Assembly (NCBI GenBank): GCA_015832175.1
Contig: WJXW01000016.1
Span: forward strand, 372,001 to 436,000
DNA length: 64,000 nt
Reading direction: 5' to 3'
Source: Paraphaeosphaeria minitans
Lineage: Eukaryota; Ascomycota; Dothideomycetes; Pleosporales; Didymosphaeriaceae
This document shows, piece after piece, positions 23,933 through 34,322 of this stretch. Both the position numbers and the translations under genes were made by a program. Within the stretch, counting starts at the first letter, position 1, and each line of letters begins with the position of its first letter. Below the pieces are notes generated by a model that worked only from the letters and a program-made list of their open reading frames with translations, was not told where the DNA came from and did no database searches.

Positions 23933-24564
23933 TGTGTTTCTCTTCCTATATCAATCAGCACCACACCGCGTCTTCATTGAAGAGTCCAAGAACAACAGAG
24001 ACAACGAAGACGAAGGTATTTCGCTCATAAAGTACAGTAAGATGCATAATGGCACTATCCGTCTCAGCGCCATGCGAACAATTCTCGATATGCCACATGT
24101 GCGATTGGACTCGCTAGAAGCAGGGAAGATCATCGGCTGTTTCGTTCGGCTGAGTTGCCTTGTGTTCTTAACGTTCGATGCTTACCCATACATCCCGGGG
24201 TGGCGTACAGTACATGAGCATTTGACACGATTCTGGTTCCATCACATTGCAGCAACCGACCTCAACGACTTTAATCGAGGTTACATGCATAGTTTGAAAT
24301 TACGACGTACGGTTCGTAGGCCGTGGAAGCTAATCCGACATTACAGCCGAACGGGTCGATCTGGATACGAGTTGTGAATTGAGGTCGGTAGCCGCCTGAC
24401 AAGCTCTGCTCTAGATATCTTAGGAATGACCCCCGACGATCCGGGCTGGAATGGCTTATTTTCAGAGCTAACTCAACATCTTTCCAATAGTGGAAGGACA
24501 TGTTTCCACGCTGATCAGGCGACTGCTCGGATGACTCCAGTATCGGCAGTCTTTGAGTCTGTTC

Positions 24565-25188
24565 TCATCGGATTTGAACTTCGGCACGTCCAGCATCTCG
24601 GGCCTTGCGTTCATCGAGGCTTGAACGGCTTTTCTCCACGGTGGTAAGCTTCAAGAGAGGCTTGGTCGCATTTTCTAACCCGTTGCACCACTGGCGGTGC
24701 TCTGGCCAACCCCCTACAGTGCCTTTCAGGCGTCTGATGTCATCGCCCCGCTCCAGATCCGCAACCTTTTCGAACAGATGCACTCCTTCGTTCGTTGTGG
24801 CTCCCGAAAGTAAATTGCCGACGGGCCGGTCGAAGCACATCCATTCGATGCGGTCCTCGTCCAGCAAACGGAAACCCAATGCACTCCCACCAACATGCGC
24901 ACTTCCGCGGTCTCGGAAGACATTGAACAAGTAGGCAACCTCAGTGAAGCCAATGGGGACATCGTCACCATCTGGAACGTAGTTCTTCTCCTCGCCGCTC
25001 TCCTCGCAGAGAGTATCTTGTGACTCTAGACGGCGAATGAAGCCAGGTGTTCTTGCGGCGACCATCTCCTCGAAGCTCGAAACTGAGAGAACTTGATGTG
25101 GGTAGTGGTACAGCTCGATCGCCTTCAGATAGCTCCGGTACTCTATCTGCCTGAGGGGGACGTGATAGGTATTTTGCGGAGGAGCCAT
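24565..25188 (-). CDS. hypothetical protein
   Basis: The ATG at 25188 (MAPPQNTYHVPLRQ) opens 207 residues. Further upstream the frame is open but shows leader-like composition (Pro, Ser, Tyr), so this start is preferred. The body alternates hydrophobic and charged residues like a folded domain, for example IEWMCFDRPVGNLL near the middle and VADLERGDDIRRLKG later. The C-terminus is Lys/Arg-rich. There is no signal peptide or transmembrane segment. I recognise no family. A TATA-like TATATAA near 25276 and pyrimidine-rich leader sequence support a real transcript. Confidence 0.6.
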   Translation of the reverse strand: MAPPQNTYHVPLRQIEYRSYLKAIELYHYPHQVLSVSSFEEMVAARTPGFIRRLESQDTLCEESGEEKNYVPDGDDVPIGFTEVAYLFNVFRDRGSAHVGGSALGFRLLDEDRIEWMCFDRPVGNLLSGATTNEGVHLFEKVADLERGDDIRRLKGTVGGWPEHRQWCNGLENATKPLLKLTTVEKSRSSLDERKARDAGRAEVQIR

Positions 25189-27839
25189 AATGATGGTGAA
25201 TAGTGTTGGAGTTCGCTCGGAAACTTGCCGGTCTCGAAGTGAAGGTGATGATAGGCGAGGGTTGTCCCTGGTATATAAGGGCGGAGGCTTGGAGTTACTA
25301 AAACGCGCTGGAAGTGAAAGAGTTGCGGGCAGCACGGGTGCGTGTACGTAGTTAGCTTGTCCGTGAGCACATGACCGGCTTTGGCTGATCCGTGTGACTT
25401 CTACAGTACTCTATAATCCTTTCACTGACAGCCTTTAGAAAATTGGAGAGCAAAACTAATATCATATTCGTATGGATGATATATAGTACTTGAGGCCCGA
25501 TAGAAAACAACGTGGGTGGGACAGCAAAGTGTCTTAAGTCTTCCACAATCAATTTATGGGACACGTGTACAGCTCACAACCCAATAGCAAATAGGTTCAC
25601 GGCAAGTACAGATCTGCGTGAGACAGAGCGCTGGGATCATATGGGTATTTACCTCCTGTCATTGTCCGGTTTCGAGAAACTCCATAGCAAGCATTCATAA
25701 TCCGTTCTCGATCAGCCAACATAGTCCATTCATGCTGAGGCCACAAGTTGCAATCTTCTTCTTGAAAACCCCTGCTCATTCAAAGTCGATGCGATGTACG
25801 GGGAACAAGTTACAGAACACTGTTTTCTTAACTACCCAGACCTCGTCTTCCACATTAGTATGGAGCGTCTCCGTTCCATCGAAATGTGGTGCCTGCATCG
25901 TTACAATGCCAGGATCGAACGAGGATGCTCTCATTTCTATATTCGCGACTGCAGGTGGGCGTTGTTGCGCATATTGGCTAAGTGAAGGCCATGTGGTAAA
26001 ATAAAGCGTTCGACGGGGTACAGGTTTTCGTATACGCTGAAGTGCACGAGACTGTAGGCTTTGAGCTTCTTGGGTTGAATGCGTCGGGGACTGTCGCCCG
26101 CTAGCGTGCATTTCAGAGAGGATGCCTTCCGGACAGGGACCGGAGCTTTGCTGGAATGCTCTCTACCTTGCATACTGATTTCTCCGGCAGAAACTGCGGT
26201 TGGACGTTTTGTAGACCAGCGAAATTCATGTCAGTCGGAAGCAGACACATTCTTATGATCCTGTTTCCCCCAAAGATCCCGATTTTGTGTTTGACCTGGT
26301 GCTTTCTCTTTTTCGATAGACTTGTATCGATGTAACTAGGGGTGTGAATTCTTCTGTCTTCGTCGCTGAAAGTTCTGAGGACATCTGGTGTCGGAGGTCG
26401 AGTTTGGGGCGCCCCCAAAGACCTTGGCAGACTTTCCTATGTGTGAATACGGGCCTGTCCTTCCTTCTTGTGAAGATTTATTGCCCGCAGGTTATAGAAG
26501 CGGGTTATGTGTGCCAACAGGGCAACCGATGGGCATCACGCTACCTTCCCAAGGACATGAGCGAGAACAAGGAAAACTTGACTCCAAGTCATGCCCACCG
26601 CGGTAAAAGATCCAGCACAGAGAGTTTAGGAATGAATCCTACCATCGGGGGCCGCGCCAGCCTCCAACCAGTGCAAGTCTCGACACCGCTGGAACCAACA
26701 TAGGATGGACATCTCAGCGGGATGGTGGCCAGACTCTGTCTGCGGGACTCGACGAAGCATGCATTCTAGACCGGCCTTCTTGATGAAAACGACGCTCTTT
26801 CGAGAAATGAGGGAAACATAGACCAACGAGTCACCGAAATACTGACGGGACAAGACTAACTCTAAGTTTCGCTAGACATGAGTAGTACGCGGATCAAAAG
26901 TATCAAGCGTAAGGGGCTATACAACTTCACGTGGATACGATAAATTGAGGGATGACGTTCACAGCTAGCTAGCTAAATCTCCAAATCTCTAATCTCCAAA
27001 TACCTACCTACCGTACCTTACCAGCATCCACGATCTGGCATGGCGTTGCACACATATCTTCCCCCAACTCCCCCCGGGACCAGCCCAGAGAAGCCGAAAC
27101 CCCAATTCTTTCTTTGTTCCTTCCGTATCTCGCTTCCATCAACTGCATACATTCTCCAGCGAATTACCGTAACACCGCTCATCGTCTACGACGTTGAGGG
27201 GTTCAAGGTAGTTAGATTTCCATCACCAGATCCGTCACTGAAAAAAAAAGAGAAGAAAAAAAAAAGGTATCGCCACGCTGAAGATAAATCGATCCCGTAG
27301 AACAGCCCCATCCCAATGTGCTGATCCTTCCCTCCGCGCCAATACCGCCCGTAGAAGGAGAATAATAACACGCGTAGTCTTGCCAGCTCCACTACCTACT
27401 CTCCACCGCAGACATCCGTCCCTGACGAAAAAAAGCAACGCGTTTGCCTCGGAATGCGTACAGCGCAGTACAGCACAGCACAGCACAGTAGCGTGGCGTG
27501 GCGTAGCCGATGCAAGAAACAGGAACGTCTACGAATTTAGGTAGGTACCGCGGCATGGCGTAGGTACACGCATCCGCACCACACCCCATCCAAACCACCA
27601 TCCCCACACCCCCTCAACCACCGCACCACCGCACAGACTCCCGTTCTCCTGAGAAACCCACACACACGTGCCCCCAACCTAGGGTGTCAACGTCGAAGGC
27701 GCCGGGCCAGACACATCGCAGACGAGCTGGGTATCTGGTACCTACCTAGGTAAGAGTGTATAAACGCTCTTTGGTCAAGAGTCACGATCCAAGTATGGCG
27801 AGGAGCTGGCTCCATTGCAACGCGAGGAGAGCCATCATG
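25189..27839. other. long region without a firm gene
   Basis: Several minus-strand pieces between 26420 and 25597 read like protein in three different frames (for example PPTPDVLRTFSDEDRRIHTP, then KLKAYSLVHFSVYENLYPVE), but I could not join them with good splice sites. They may be a spliced or broken gene. A small plus-strand frame at 26558-26703 starts MSENKENLTPS. From 27240 onward there are homopolymer and CAGCA repeats. Confidence 0.35.
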
Positions 27840-28677
27840 GAAACACACTGTTCTTTCGCACCAGAATGACCGATGCCACGGTCCCGTTCCCTTTTGTACC
27901 GTGTGCCACAGAGGTGGCCAAAGACATCTCAAATCTGAGTGGCCAGCTGACGAGGCCGGGAGTGGAGAACGGGCCAGGGCCAGCCGTCAGTCCTCCAGAC
28001 ACGACAGTCCGCCGTCGCATGAGAGGCCCACTTACGCATTTCTGGGAATATGGACAACGCCTAGATCCTTATACCAACGGCGAGCACATCCGTGATCATC
28101 TCCTTTGTGCGGTACATTCTCCAATGTCAAGACCATGAGGCCCGAGGAATACGCCGGGCTGACTTTAGACTGGGTAGCGGATGTCCCTGCGCAGGGTGAA
28201 TTTCGATGATATAGAGGCGACTATATTCTGACGGAATCGGACATACGGAACCACACCGCGTTTCCAGACGCAGTCGTCAAGAACGGAGGAGCGTTCTGCT
28301 TGCATTATCCACCTGCGCGCAACGCAAAGTACGATTTCAGGCTAAAGGGCTGGGAATGGGACGAACGTGATGGGCAAGACTATGATGTGCCATTCAGGTG
28401 TTTGCATTCTCGGAACGTGCGGAATCTTTTGATGGCTGGGAAGCACATCAGTGTCACTCACGTCACAGACTTGAACACGAAATTCATGGGAAACGGAGCA
28501 CAGCATGGTATCGCCACGGCGGTAGCTGCATGGTTGTGCAACAAGCATGCTATATTACCTGGGCAGCTACAAAACAAGTATATGGGAGAGCTGCGAAATG
28601 TGACGCGAACCATCGCAGAGACCAATGAATATACCTTTGATGCTGCAAGGCCGAGCTCACTCAACCCGAGGCTTTGA
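27840..28677 (+). pseudogene. decayed FAD-dependent oxidoreductase (FAD_oxidored-like), 5'-truncated
   Basis: The plus strand carries recognisable pieces of the large FAD-dependent oxidoreductase family (PF12831 type). The piece ending in FWEYGQRLDPYTNGEHIRDH lies at 27870-28120. A +1 shift near 28110-28125 moves the reading to NVKTMRPEEYAGLTLDWV. An in-frame TGA lies near 28207, where the family would have Arg before YRGDY. The reading continues through DYILTESDI, PFRCLHSRNVRNLLMAGKHI and GNGAQHGIATAVAAWLC to a stop at 28677. The N-terminal Rossmann GxGxxG part is absent upstream. It therefore has a frameshift, a nonsense codon and a missing 5' half, and is very unlikely to make an enzyme. 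The TGA fits a C-to-T change of CGA. Confidence 0.75.
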
Positions 28678-29954
28678 GAGAAATGCGAGTCCTCTCGTTC
28701 CTGTTAAAGACATCTCGAGAATTATCTGAGTCAAGACACACAACGGCCCGGGACGTCTTCTAGCCAATTATACATGTCTGCTGTCGTCGAGATCTCACGA
28801 TTACTGGCAATCCAGATATCGATTATGATTTTAGAAGACGGAAAGATCGGAACATTCCCTCGGACGCGCTCGACAATTTACGACTAACGTTCCTAAAGCA
28901 CGATCCTTCTTTTTCACCAAATCCTTGTTATATCTACGAGCTTTAGGCAGTCGAAAACGTAGCAACACGAACTGGTTACACTACTTATTCTATTATGATG
29001 ACTATGTGGACCACTAGAAAGATTCGAGCTGAGATCCGGGAGGGGGGCGGGGATTACAAAATCTTACCCGGACCTTTCGGTATCCTGCATCTGTCACCAC
29101 AGACTATGCACTTGATGTCGCCCGCCATGAAAAGTCAATAGAAACTCACCTACGCTATACAACGACCCCTGTACATTCCTTTCTTGTAGTGCAATCTGCT
29201 GACCGTGGCCCATTCGTTGTATTGTACTTTCTCTGTCGCGACAAAGTAAGTTCGTGAACAGCAAATCAGCGCTCAGACTGTGGCATCAAAGCCTCATAAG
29301 CAGATGAATCAGTCTGTATCTCAACAACCATCCACCTTTGTAGCGAGTGATAAGGGAGCTACTGGTATCGAACGGACAGTCTTTTGCGCGCATCTACAAG
29401 ATGGCTGCTGTGTTTGATTGCAGAACAATGGTGGGCCAAGGAATCCATCATCCTGCCCAAACCCTCAGGTATCTACATCGGGGATCAGCGAGCTTTGTTC
29501 CACGATCTAAATCTCATGTAGAGTCAGGCCGAGCATTGGTTCTCGGCCTACAATCCGGGCAAAATGGAATTGATGGCACTATGCAAAAAGACTCGATCGC
29601 TACACTCACCGCCGGCCAAACAATGAGCTTGTCAATCTTGATGACCCATGTCAGTCATCGTAATCGTTCACTTGCTCAATGATAGGAGCTCTTCTGGACG
29701 GCGTGTGGTTATCTGCGAGCTGGTCAAGTTCATGGCGAACACGTATGTTTGGTTCGTGACGCTAATTCCCACGTCACGAATCGTCTTGGTAAAGGTAATT
29801 GCGTACAAGGCACAAGAGCGAAACATGTTCATCAATGTAAATGAGAGCCTCAGATAACATTATATTTGCTAGTACCGGGTATGTGGGCGTGTGGCAAGAC
29901 CATCAGCACATCGAAAGACTAGCAACTGGCCATACTGTGTCACGCTTATACCCT
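28678..29954. other. intergenic, possible further gene debris
   Basis: No intact frame. Short protein-like pieces occur (for example a plus-strand QWWAKESIILPKPSGIYIGD near 29430) but I cannot name a family. Confidence 0.35.
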
Positions 29955-30498
29955 CTCACCACCCCTCAATCGCGGGTCTAACATCGATTCCGCAAAGCCC
30001 ATTTTCCAGCGCTGAAAGACGACACTCACTCGCCGACTTCACAGACTCTGTTGCGCCTGTGAATATCAAGGTTGGTGGGTGCTTTGGCTTAGCCTCTCTG
30101 CCTTCTAGCAACAGGGGAAGAAACGCTTGGGAGAACAGAATCCCTCCCCAAGCAGAGACGCTAAGAGAGCGTTCAAATACAGAGAATTCGGTCTCTAGGA
30201 AGGGCTTCCACATAAAGCTGCCTGAAGCGTTGAAAACAGCAGCTGCCACTTTGACATCCCTGCCAAAATGATGTCTGATTTGTCCCAGAGCAGATTCCAG
30301 TCATGCTTGCGATGACACGTCGGTGCTTATTCCGATAGCTATTCCTCCGTCATTGTTGATCTCGATCGCGAGTGGCTAGAAGTTTTCGGGTTTGCGAGCG
30401 AGGAGGACAACAGGATACGCTTGCGCGAATCTGCGTGCGATTGAAGCACCTGTTCCAGGCCCGATGCCTGCAACAACAGCGACAAGATTGGGTGACAT
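29955..30498 (-). pseudogene. short-chain dehydrogenase/reductase with two in-frame stops
   Basis: From the ATG at 30498 one continuous minus-strand frame reads as a classical or atypical SDR. It starts MSPNLVAVVAGIGPGTGAS, carrying the glycine-rich NAD(P)-binding turn, then VVLLARKPENF. An in-frame TAG (near 30377) and a TGA (near 30293) follow, but the SDR reading continues in the same frame on both sides: FGRDVKVAAAVFNASG, the family's NAG/NAS region, then WGGILFSQAFLPLLLEG and TLIFTGATESVKSAS. After that the similarity fades before the YxxxK catalytic motif. Both stops can be single C-to-T changes (CAG to TAG, CGA to TGA). No frameshift separates the parts, so loss of function is recent or RIP-like. 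Confidence 0.8.
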
Positions 30499-30847
30499 GG
30501 ATGATGGTAGAATTGTGTCCTCGCTCGTAGAATTATGCAAATTACGTAGAATGCATGCTGAATCATGAATCATCTCTCGGCAATAACATGTGATTCTTCT
30601 GCCTCGTTACAGCGGGGCTCTTTTGCAACGTTTTCGTTACTATCATTAGTCTCCCTCGCAAGCATCGACCGATATGGTAAGAGCAGCTTGGTACACGTTG
30701 CTGCCGCCGACTTGCCGAATCTGGAAACGATGGCTTAAATTGTTGTTCCATTAATTAAAACGAGCTCGGGTGCTTCTTGCATATATGTGTATCCGTGGCC
30801 CTGTCTACATTGACCAATTTTGCCATTGTCAGCAAAAGCCCGCCGCA

Positions 30848-32133
30848 ATGCATGCCATTGGCCACCTCACCGTCGGCCAAGCTGCTGTCGCGGTCGCAGC
30901 ACTTTACATTCTTCTTGTACGCTATGCGCGTTTCAGACGAGCCAAAAGCATTGCGTCTCCTTTCGCAGACGGCGGAAGAGCTTTGTCCAGTATGACAACT
31001 CAAGAAGCATCAGCCATCATGAACCAGCTCCAGTCACTAGAATTCCCTTACGCGATGAACAAAGCTCGCAGCGTTGCTTTACTCAAGGTAAGCCCCAACA
31101 CCCCGTCCGCCATTTATCTGCCTAATGAAACGTGCAGGCCGGAGGCATTCCCACCATGTCCAAGCTTTTCGCTGTGACGGGCCAGAACAACGTCAAGAAC
31201 GCAGGCAAAAGAGCTGTCGACACCGAGATACTCCTGCGGGAGTCTCAGACACAGCCGCCAGATTCAGAGCGCTACATGTACGCCGTCGCCAGGATGAACT
31301 ATCTCCACGCGCGGTATCGCCAGGCCGGGAAGATCTTGGACACTGACTTACTCCATACGCTGGGTGATGGCGCGCATGAGATCATCCACATAATCGACAA
31401 AGAAGAATGGCGGAAGTTAAGCGACGTAGAAAAGTGTGCTATAGGCATTTTCCACTACAACCTGGGACAAGACCTGGAGATACCTTTCACTCCACTTCAA
31501 AGCAGTCAGATTGGATGGCGAGATGGGCTGCACTTCGTCAACGAGCTAGTGCAATGGACGCAAGCGTACGAGAAAGAAGTTGCAAAACCAACGGCGACAG
31601 GCGACCAATATGTCCGGGTCTATGTCGACTCTGCGGGCATGAAACTCGGGAAGTGCGTTACGGCATTACTAAGGCAGATTGTGGGTTCGGACCTGGACGC
31701 TACGATGCGGGAGAGCCTGTGCATTGAGGCACCTGGATATATACTGGCTCTGGTGCTTTTGGCTGTGCGTGCCACCCGCAAAGTTCTCCTTCAATACCTT
31801 GCGCTGCCTCGTCCGCAAGCTTTCGCCTATGAATCTGTGGATGCGGCGCCTAACTCAGCGGGGTTGTACAATTTCAGCCACAGTGGCTTTCAGCCTTGGT
31901 ATGTGCTGCCAACCTTTCGCTCTCTCTGGCATCCGACAGCAGTCCTGCTGCGGTTTATCGGAGCTAGGAAGCCTGGCAGCAGGGGTGATAGGTACAAGCC
32001 AACCGGTTATGATCTGAAGACGATCGGTCCATTGCCACAAGAAGGCCGAGGATTGGAAGAGATGATCGCAACGGTCACCGATATGGAAAAGCGGCGATTG
32101 AACAACTGCCCGTTTACTACCATCAAGGCTTGA
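30848..32133 (+). CDS. MpaB-like ER-bound oxygenase (DUF2236 family)
   Basis: Two exons, 30848-31087 and 31138-32133, with intron GTAAGC...GTGCAG in phase 0, give 411 residues. The start at 30848 was chosen for its GCCGCAATG context and because it places a single membrane segment (TVGQAAVAVAALYILLV) at residues 8-24; an in-frame ATG at 30785 is possible. The body follows the outline of the MpaB/B' and rubber-oxygenase domain (PF09995): EFPYAMNKARSVALLKAGGI, SKLFAVTGQ, ERYMYAVARMNYLHARYRQA and DLLHTLGDGAHEI. MpaB itself is an endoplasmic-reticulum oxygenase in mycophenolic acid assembly that cleaves a farnesyl chain. This protein may do related oxidative chemistry. Its upstream neighbour is the broken SDR in divergent orientation. 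Confidence 0.82.
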
Positions 32134-32580
32134 CACGGTTGTTATAGTACGCAAGGGGTTCCCGGTAGCATCTACCACGATACTCAAGTCATCTCGTCAG
32201 CTGCGACGGTTCAGTGCGCGAGTCGGGGACAGTAACGGACTGGTGCTTATCTTCATTTTGTGCTCAGAGAGCCCTGCGAAAGTGAATAAAGAAGACCCTT
32301 TCACAACGCCCTTAGAACAGATGAAAGACTGGAGTCAAGTACATTCCAAAGGTACTGCCGCAAGCACAGTGTTGCAAGACAACCAAGTGTATGAGAAAGA
32401 GGCTAAGGGCTGAAGAACATTAATGTATGCTTGCCTGCACTCATCCTCATGGTAGATGTAGCTTCCGCTTTTAGGCAACTTGTTTGAATATTACAGTCGT
32501 TGTCGCAGGGTGTCCGAGGAAAGCTATCCTCCCGTAATCACATGGTCGTCTTCTGAGTCGAAGGAGACTAGAGAGCCCGA
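32134..32580. other. intergenic, nothing recognised
   Basis: Converging 3' flanks of the MpaB-like gene and the partial gene downstream. Nothing further was seen. Confidence 0.5.
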
Positions 32581-33071
32581 TTATGTTGGAGATCTCTTGC
32601 GAGTCTTGTGTGATGACTTGTCGTTGTCGCTATCATTAGCCATGCAGAAACGAGGACTTGAGATATCCTCGGCGCCGTCTTCACCGAAATCGCTCTCGTC
32701 ATTGGCGGGGTCCAGTTCCTTTGGGCTCACGGGTCGACCACTGAGCTCTTTCCAGGCAGCGCCTCGAAGAAATGAATCCAAAGACCTTCTTCGCTTCATT
32801 GAGTGACCATGTCGTTCTTTTGATATCTCGGATTCCCCAGAATCAGATCCTGTTAAAGAGGGTGTTTCCACAAATGGAGATTGCGGGCATTCTACGTTCG
32901 CCTGGAAGTCACCAGAGGTAGTGCTTCCATCAAGTGTGAGAGCCTGATGTACAATTGCAATCTCTGCAAGAACCGGCGAGAAAGAGAGCCTCGGTCATAA
33001 GAGATGCTGACTTATTAGCACAGCGACTTTACCGTCTTCCGACCAGGGTCTCAAGTCAAGCTGCGTCTGCC
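32581..33071 (-). CDS. partial or truncated gene, hydrophilic nuclear-type protein
   Basis: The last exon, 32963-32581, encodes about 126 residues rich in Ser, Asp, Glu, Lys and Arg, with basic clusters MKRRRSLDSF and HKTRKRSPT. It joins an upstream exon ending at 33033 across a 69-base intron (GTAAAG, branch CTAATA, pyrimidine tract, TTGCAG). The join gives a smooth reading DLRPWSEDEIAIVHQALTLD. A further upstream intron (GTAAGT near 33151, acceptor CTAG near 33072) is possible, but no credible ATG follows. Its 5' part seems to run into the repeat-bearing block at 33084 and beyond, so the gene may be broken. I know no family for it. Confidence 0.4.
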
Positions 33072-33083
33072 GAGAATCTAGGT

Positions 33084-33124
33084 GTTAAATCCAAGAGGGT
33101 AGCTAGTCCTAAAGGGTTAAGGTT
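33084..33124. repeat. dispersed repeat copy A
   Basis: This 41-base stretch, with core GGGTAGCTAGTCCTA, recurs exactly 700 bases downstream. The two copies differ at about five positions over 39 bases. Confidence 0.7.
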
Positions 33125-33293
33125 GGTTCTCGGGCAGGAGTACTTACGGAAGGTGGAAGGTCTTGTTGATACGATAGTATCTTGCGAAGTGTAACGAGTC
33201 AACAATTTGGTCTGCTAGAATCTAAACGATAGATTGATAAACAGATTGAACACGAGTATAGAGGTCCATCCTCATATTCCTATATAATGGGGC

Positions 33294-33387
33294 TGCTCTG
33301 TTGCTCAGTGTTACTAAGCAACTGAGCACATCACGTGACCTGCTCTGCTGCTCGGTGCCACTGAGCGACCGAGCACATCACGTGACC
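33294..33387. repeat. two tandem 47-bp units, each with a 7-bp hairpin and an E-box
   Basis: Unit 1 is 33294-33340 and unit 2 is 33341-33387. Each holds inverted arms (GCTCAGT/ACTGAGC in unit 1, GCTCGGT/ACCGAGC in unit 2) around an 11-base loop, and ends in ATCACGTGACC with the palindrome CACGTG. All differences between the units are transitions, with unit 1 always T or A. A TATATAA lies 14 bases upstream of unit 1. Confidence 0.9.
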
Positions 33388-33479
33388 TAATCTAAGTTGC
33401 TTGGCGTCTCCTTGTTACGTTCGTAACCCTGTCGCCGTTCCATCACACCTTCATAAGCGCCCGAGTCCCACATTGTTAT

Positions 33480-33930
33480 CTGGTACGTAACACTAGGTAT
33501 CGTACCGAAGCAATTTGGAAGCAGAACCGTCCGACTACGGTTCTATACAGTATATAGCAGGAAGAGACTACCGCGCTACTAACTATTTGTAAGGGCTAAT
33601 GCAGAAATGCTAGCTTGCTATAACCTAGATCTATCTATATAATAATAATGTAGTATAAGGGACTTATACGCTAAGTAAGTTAGCTACCTAAAACCTACGC
33701 TACACTCTAATAACTTTAGGGAAGTTAAGTATTATTCTACTTCATACTATTAAGTTATTCTTTTACTATCTATTCTAGTGTATGTTAAATCTAATAGGGT
33801 AGCTAGTCCTAGAGGGTTAGGATTAACGCGCTAAGGCTAGGTAATTAGAACACTAAGTAGATATCAATAATCTAAGTAGATAGCAATTATCTATTAATCC
33901 TAGAGACCTTCACTCTATAAAATCTTGTGA
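33480..33930. mobile_element. RIP-degraded AT-rich repeat fragment
   Basis: A block rich in TAG/CTA/TTA with many TpA steps and no open frame, unlike the GC-rich DNA on its right. It includes copy B of the GGGTAGCTAGTCCTA repeat at 33784-33824. It resembles the degraded transposon DNA at 48.2 and 61.5 kb in base use. The family cannot be told. Confidence 0.55.
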
Positions 33931-34274
33931 TAATATTGATTGTATACGTCTCTACAGCCTCATGTTGGTGGGTAGCGATTATGGTGGGGTGGCGCGAATG
34001 GCTGGAACGGCGCGCTTGGCGCCAAACTACGGTAATTCTCAGATGCAAAGCCAAGGGAGGTTTAACCGGCCTACGTACCTATGGGGGGAGGGGGAGGGGC
34101 GTCTCACTTGCTCTCGAAAAGCACCGGGATCCAAGGCTCAACATCTGGCCGGACCACGCATGCAGCATCTACAAAGTTTGCAGATGGGAGGGGTACGGTG
34201 CGGAAGGGGCGTAGGCGTGGTGCACTTGCTGAGGTCCTGGGCGATATCACGGGTGTTATGCAGGTGGGTGGGTA

Positions 34275-34322
34275 GGTGTTGCGGACGGGGACGGGGACGC
34301 GGACGCGGACGGGGACGGGGAC
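34275..34322. repeat. GGGGAC/GCGGAC hexamer array
   Basis: Tandem hexanucleotides alternating GGGGAC and GCGGAC, read directly. Confidence 0.8.

Noticed and set aside
23934..24377. Plus-strand frame divergent from 23387-23932
   Set aside because: It opens at GTG rather than ATG, and no domain or leader features were found.
26558..26703. Small plus-strand frame starting MSENKEN, as a KEN-box-like peptide
   Set aside because: Only 48 codons, with no structural hallmark or splice context; chance cannot be excluded.
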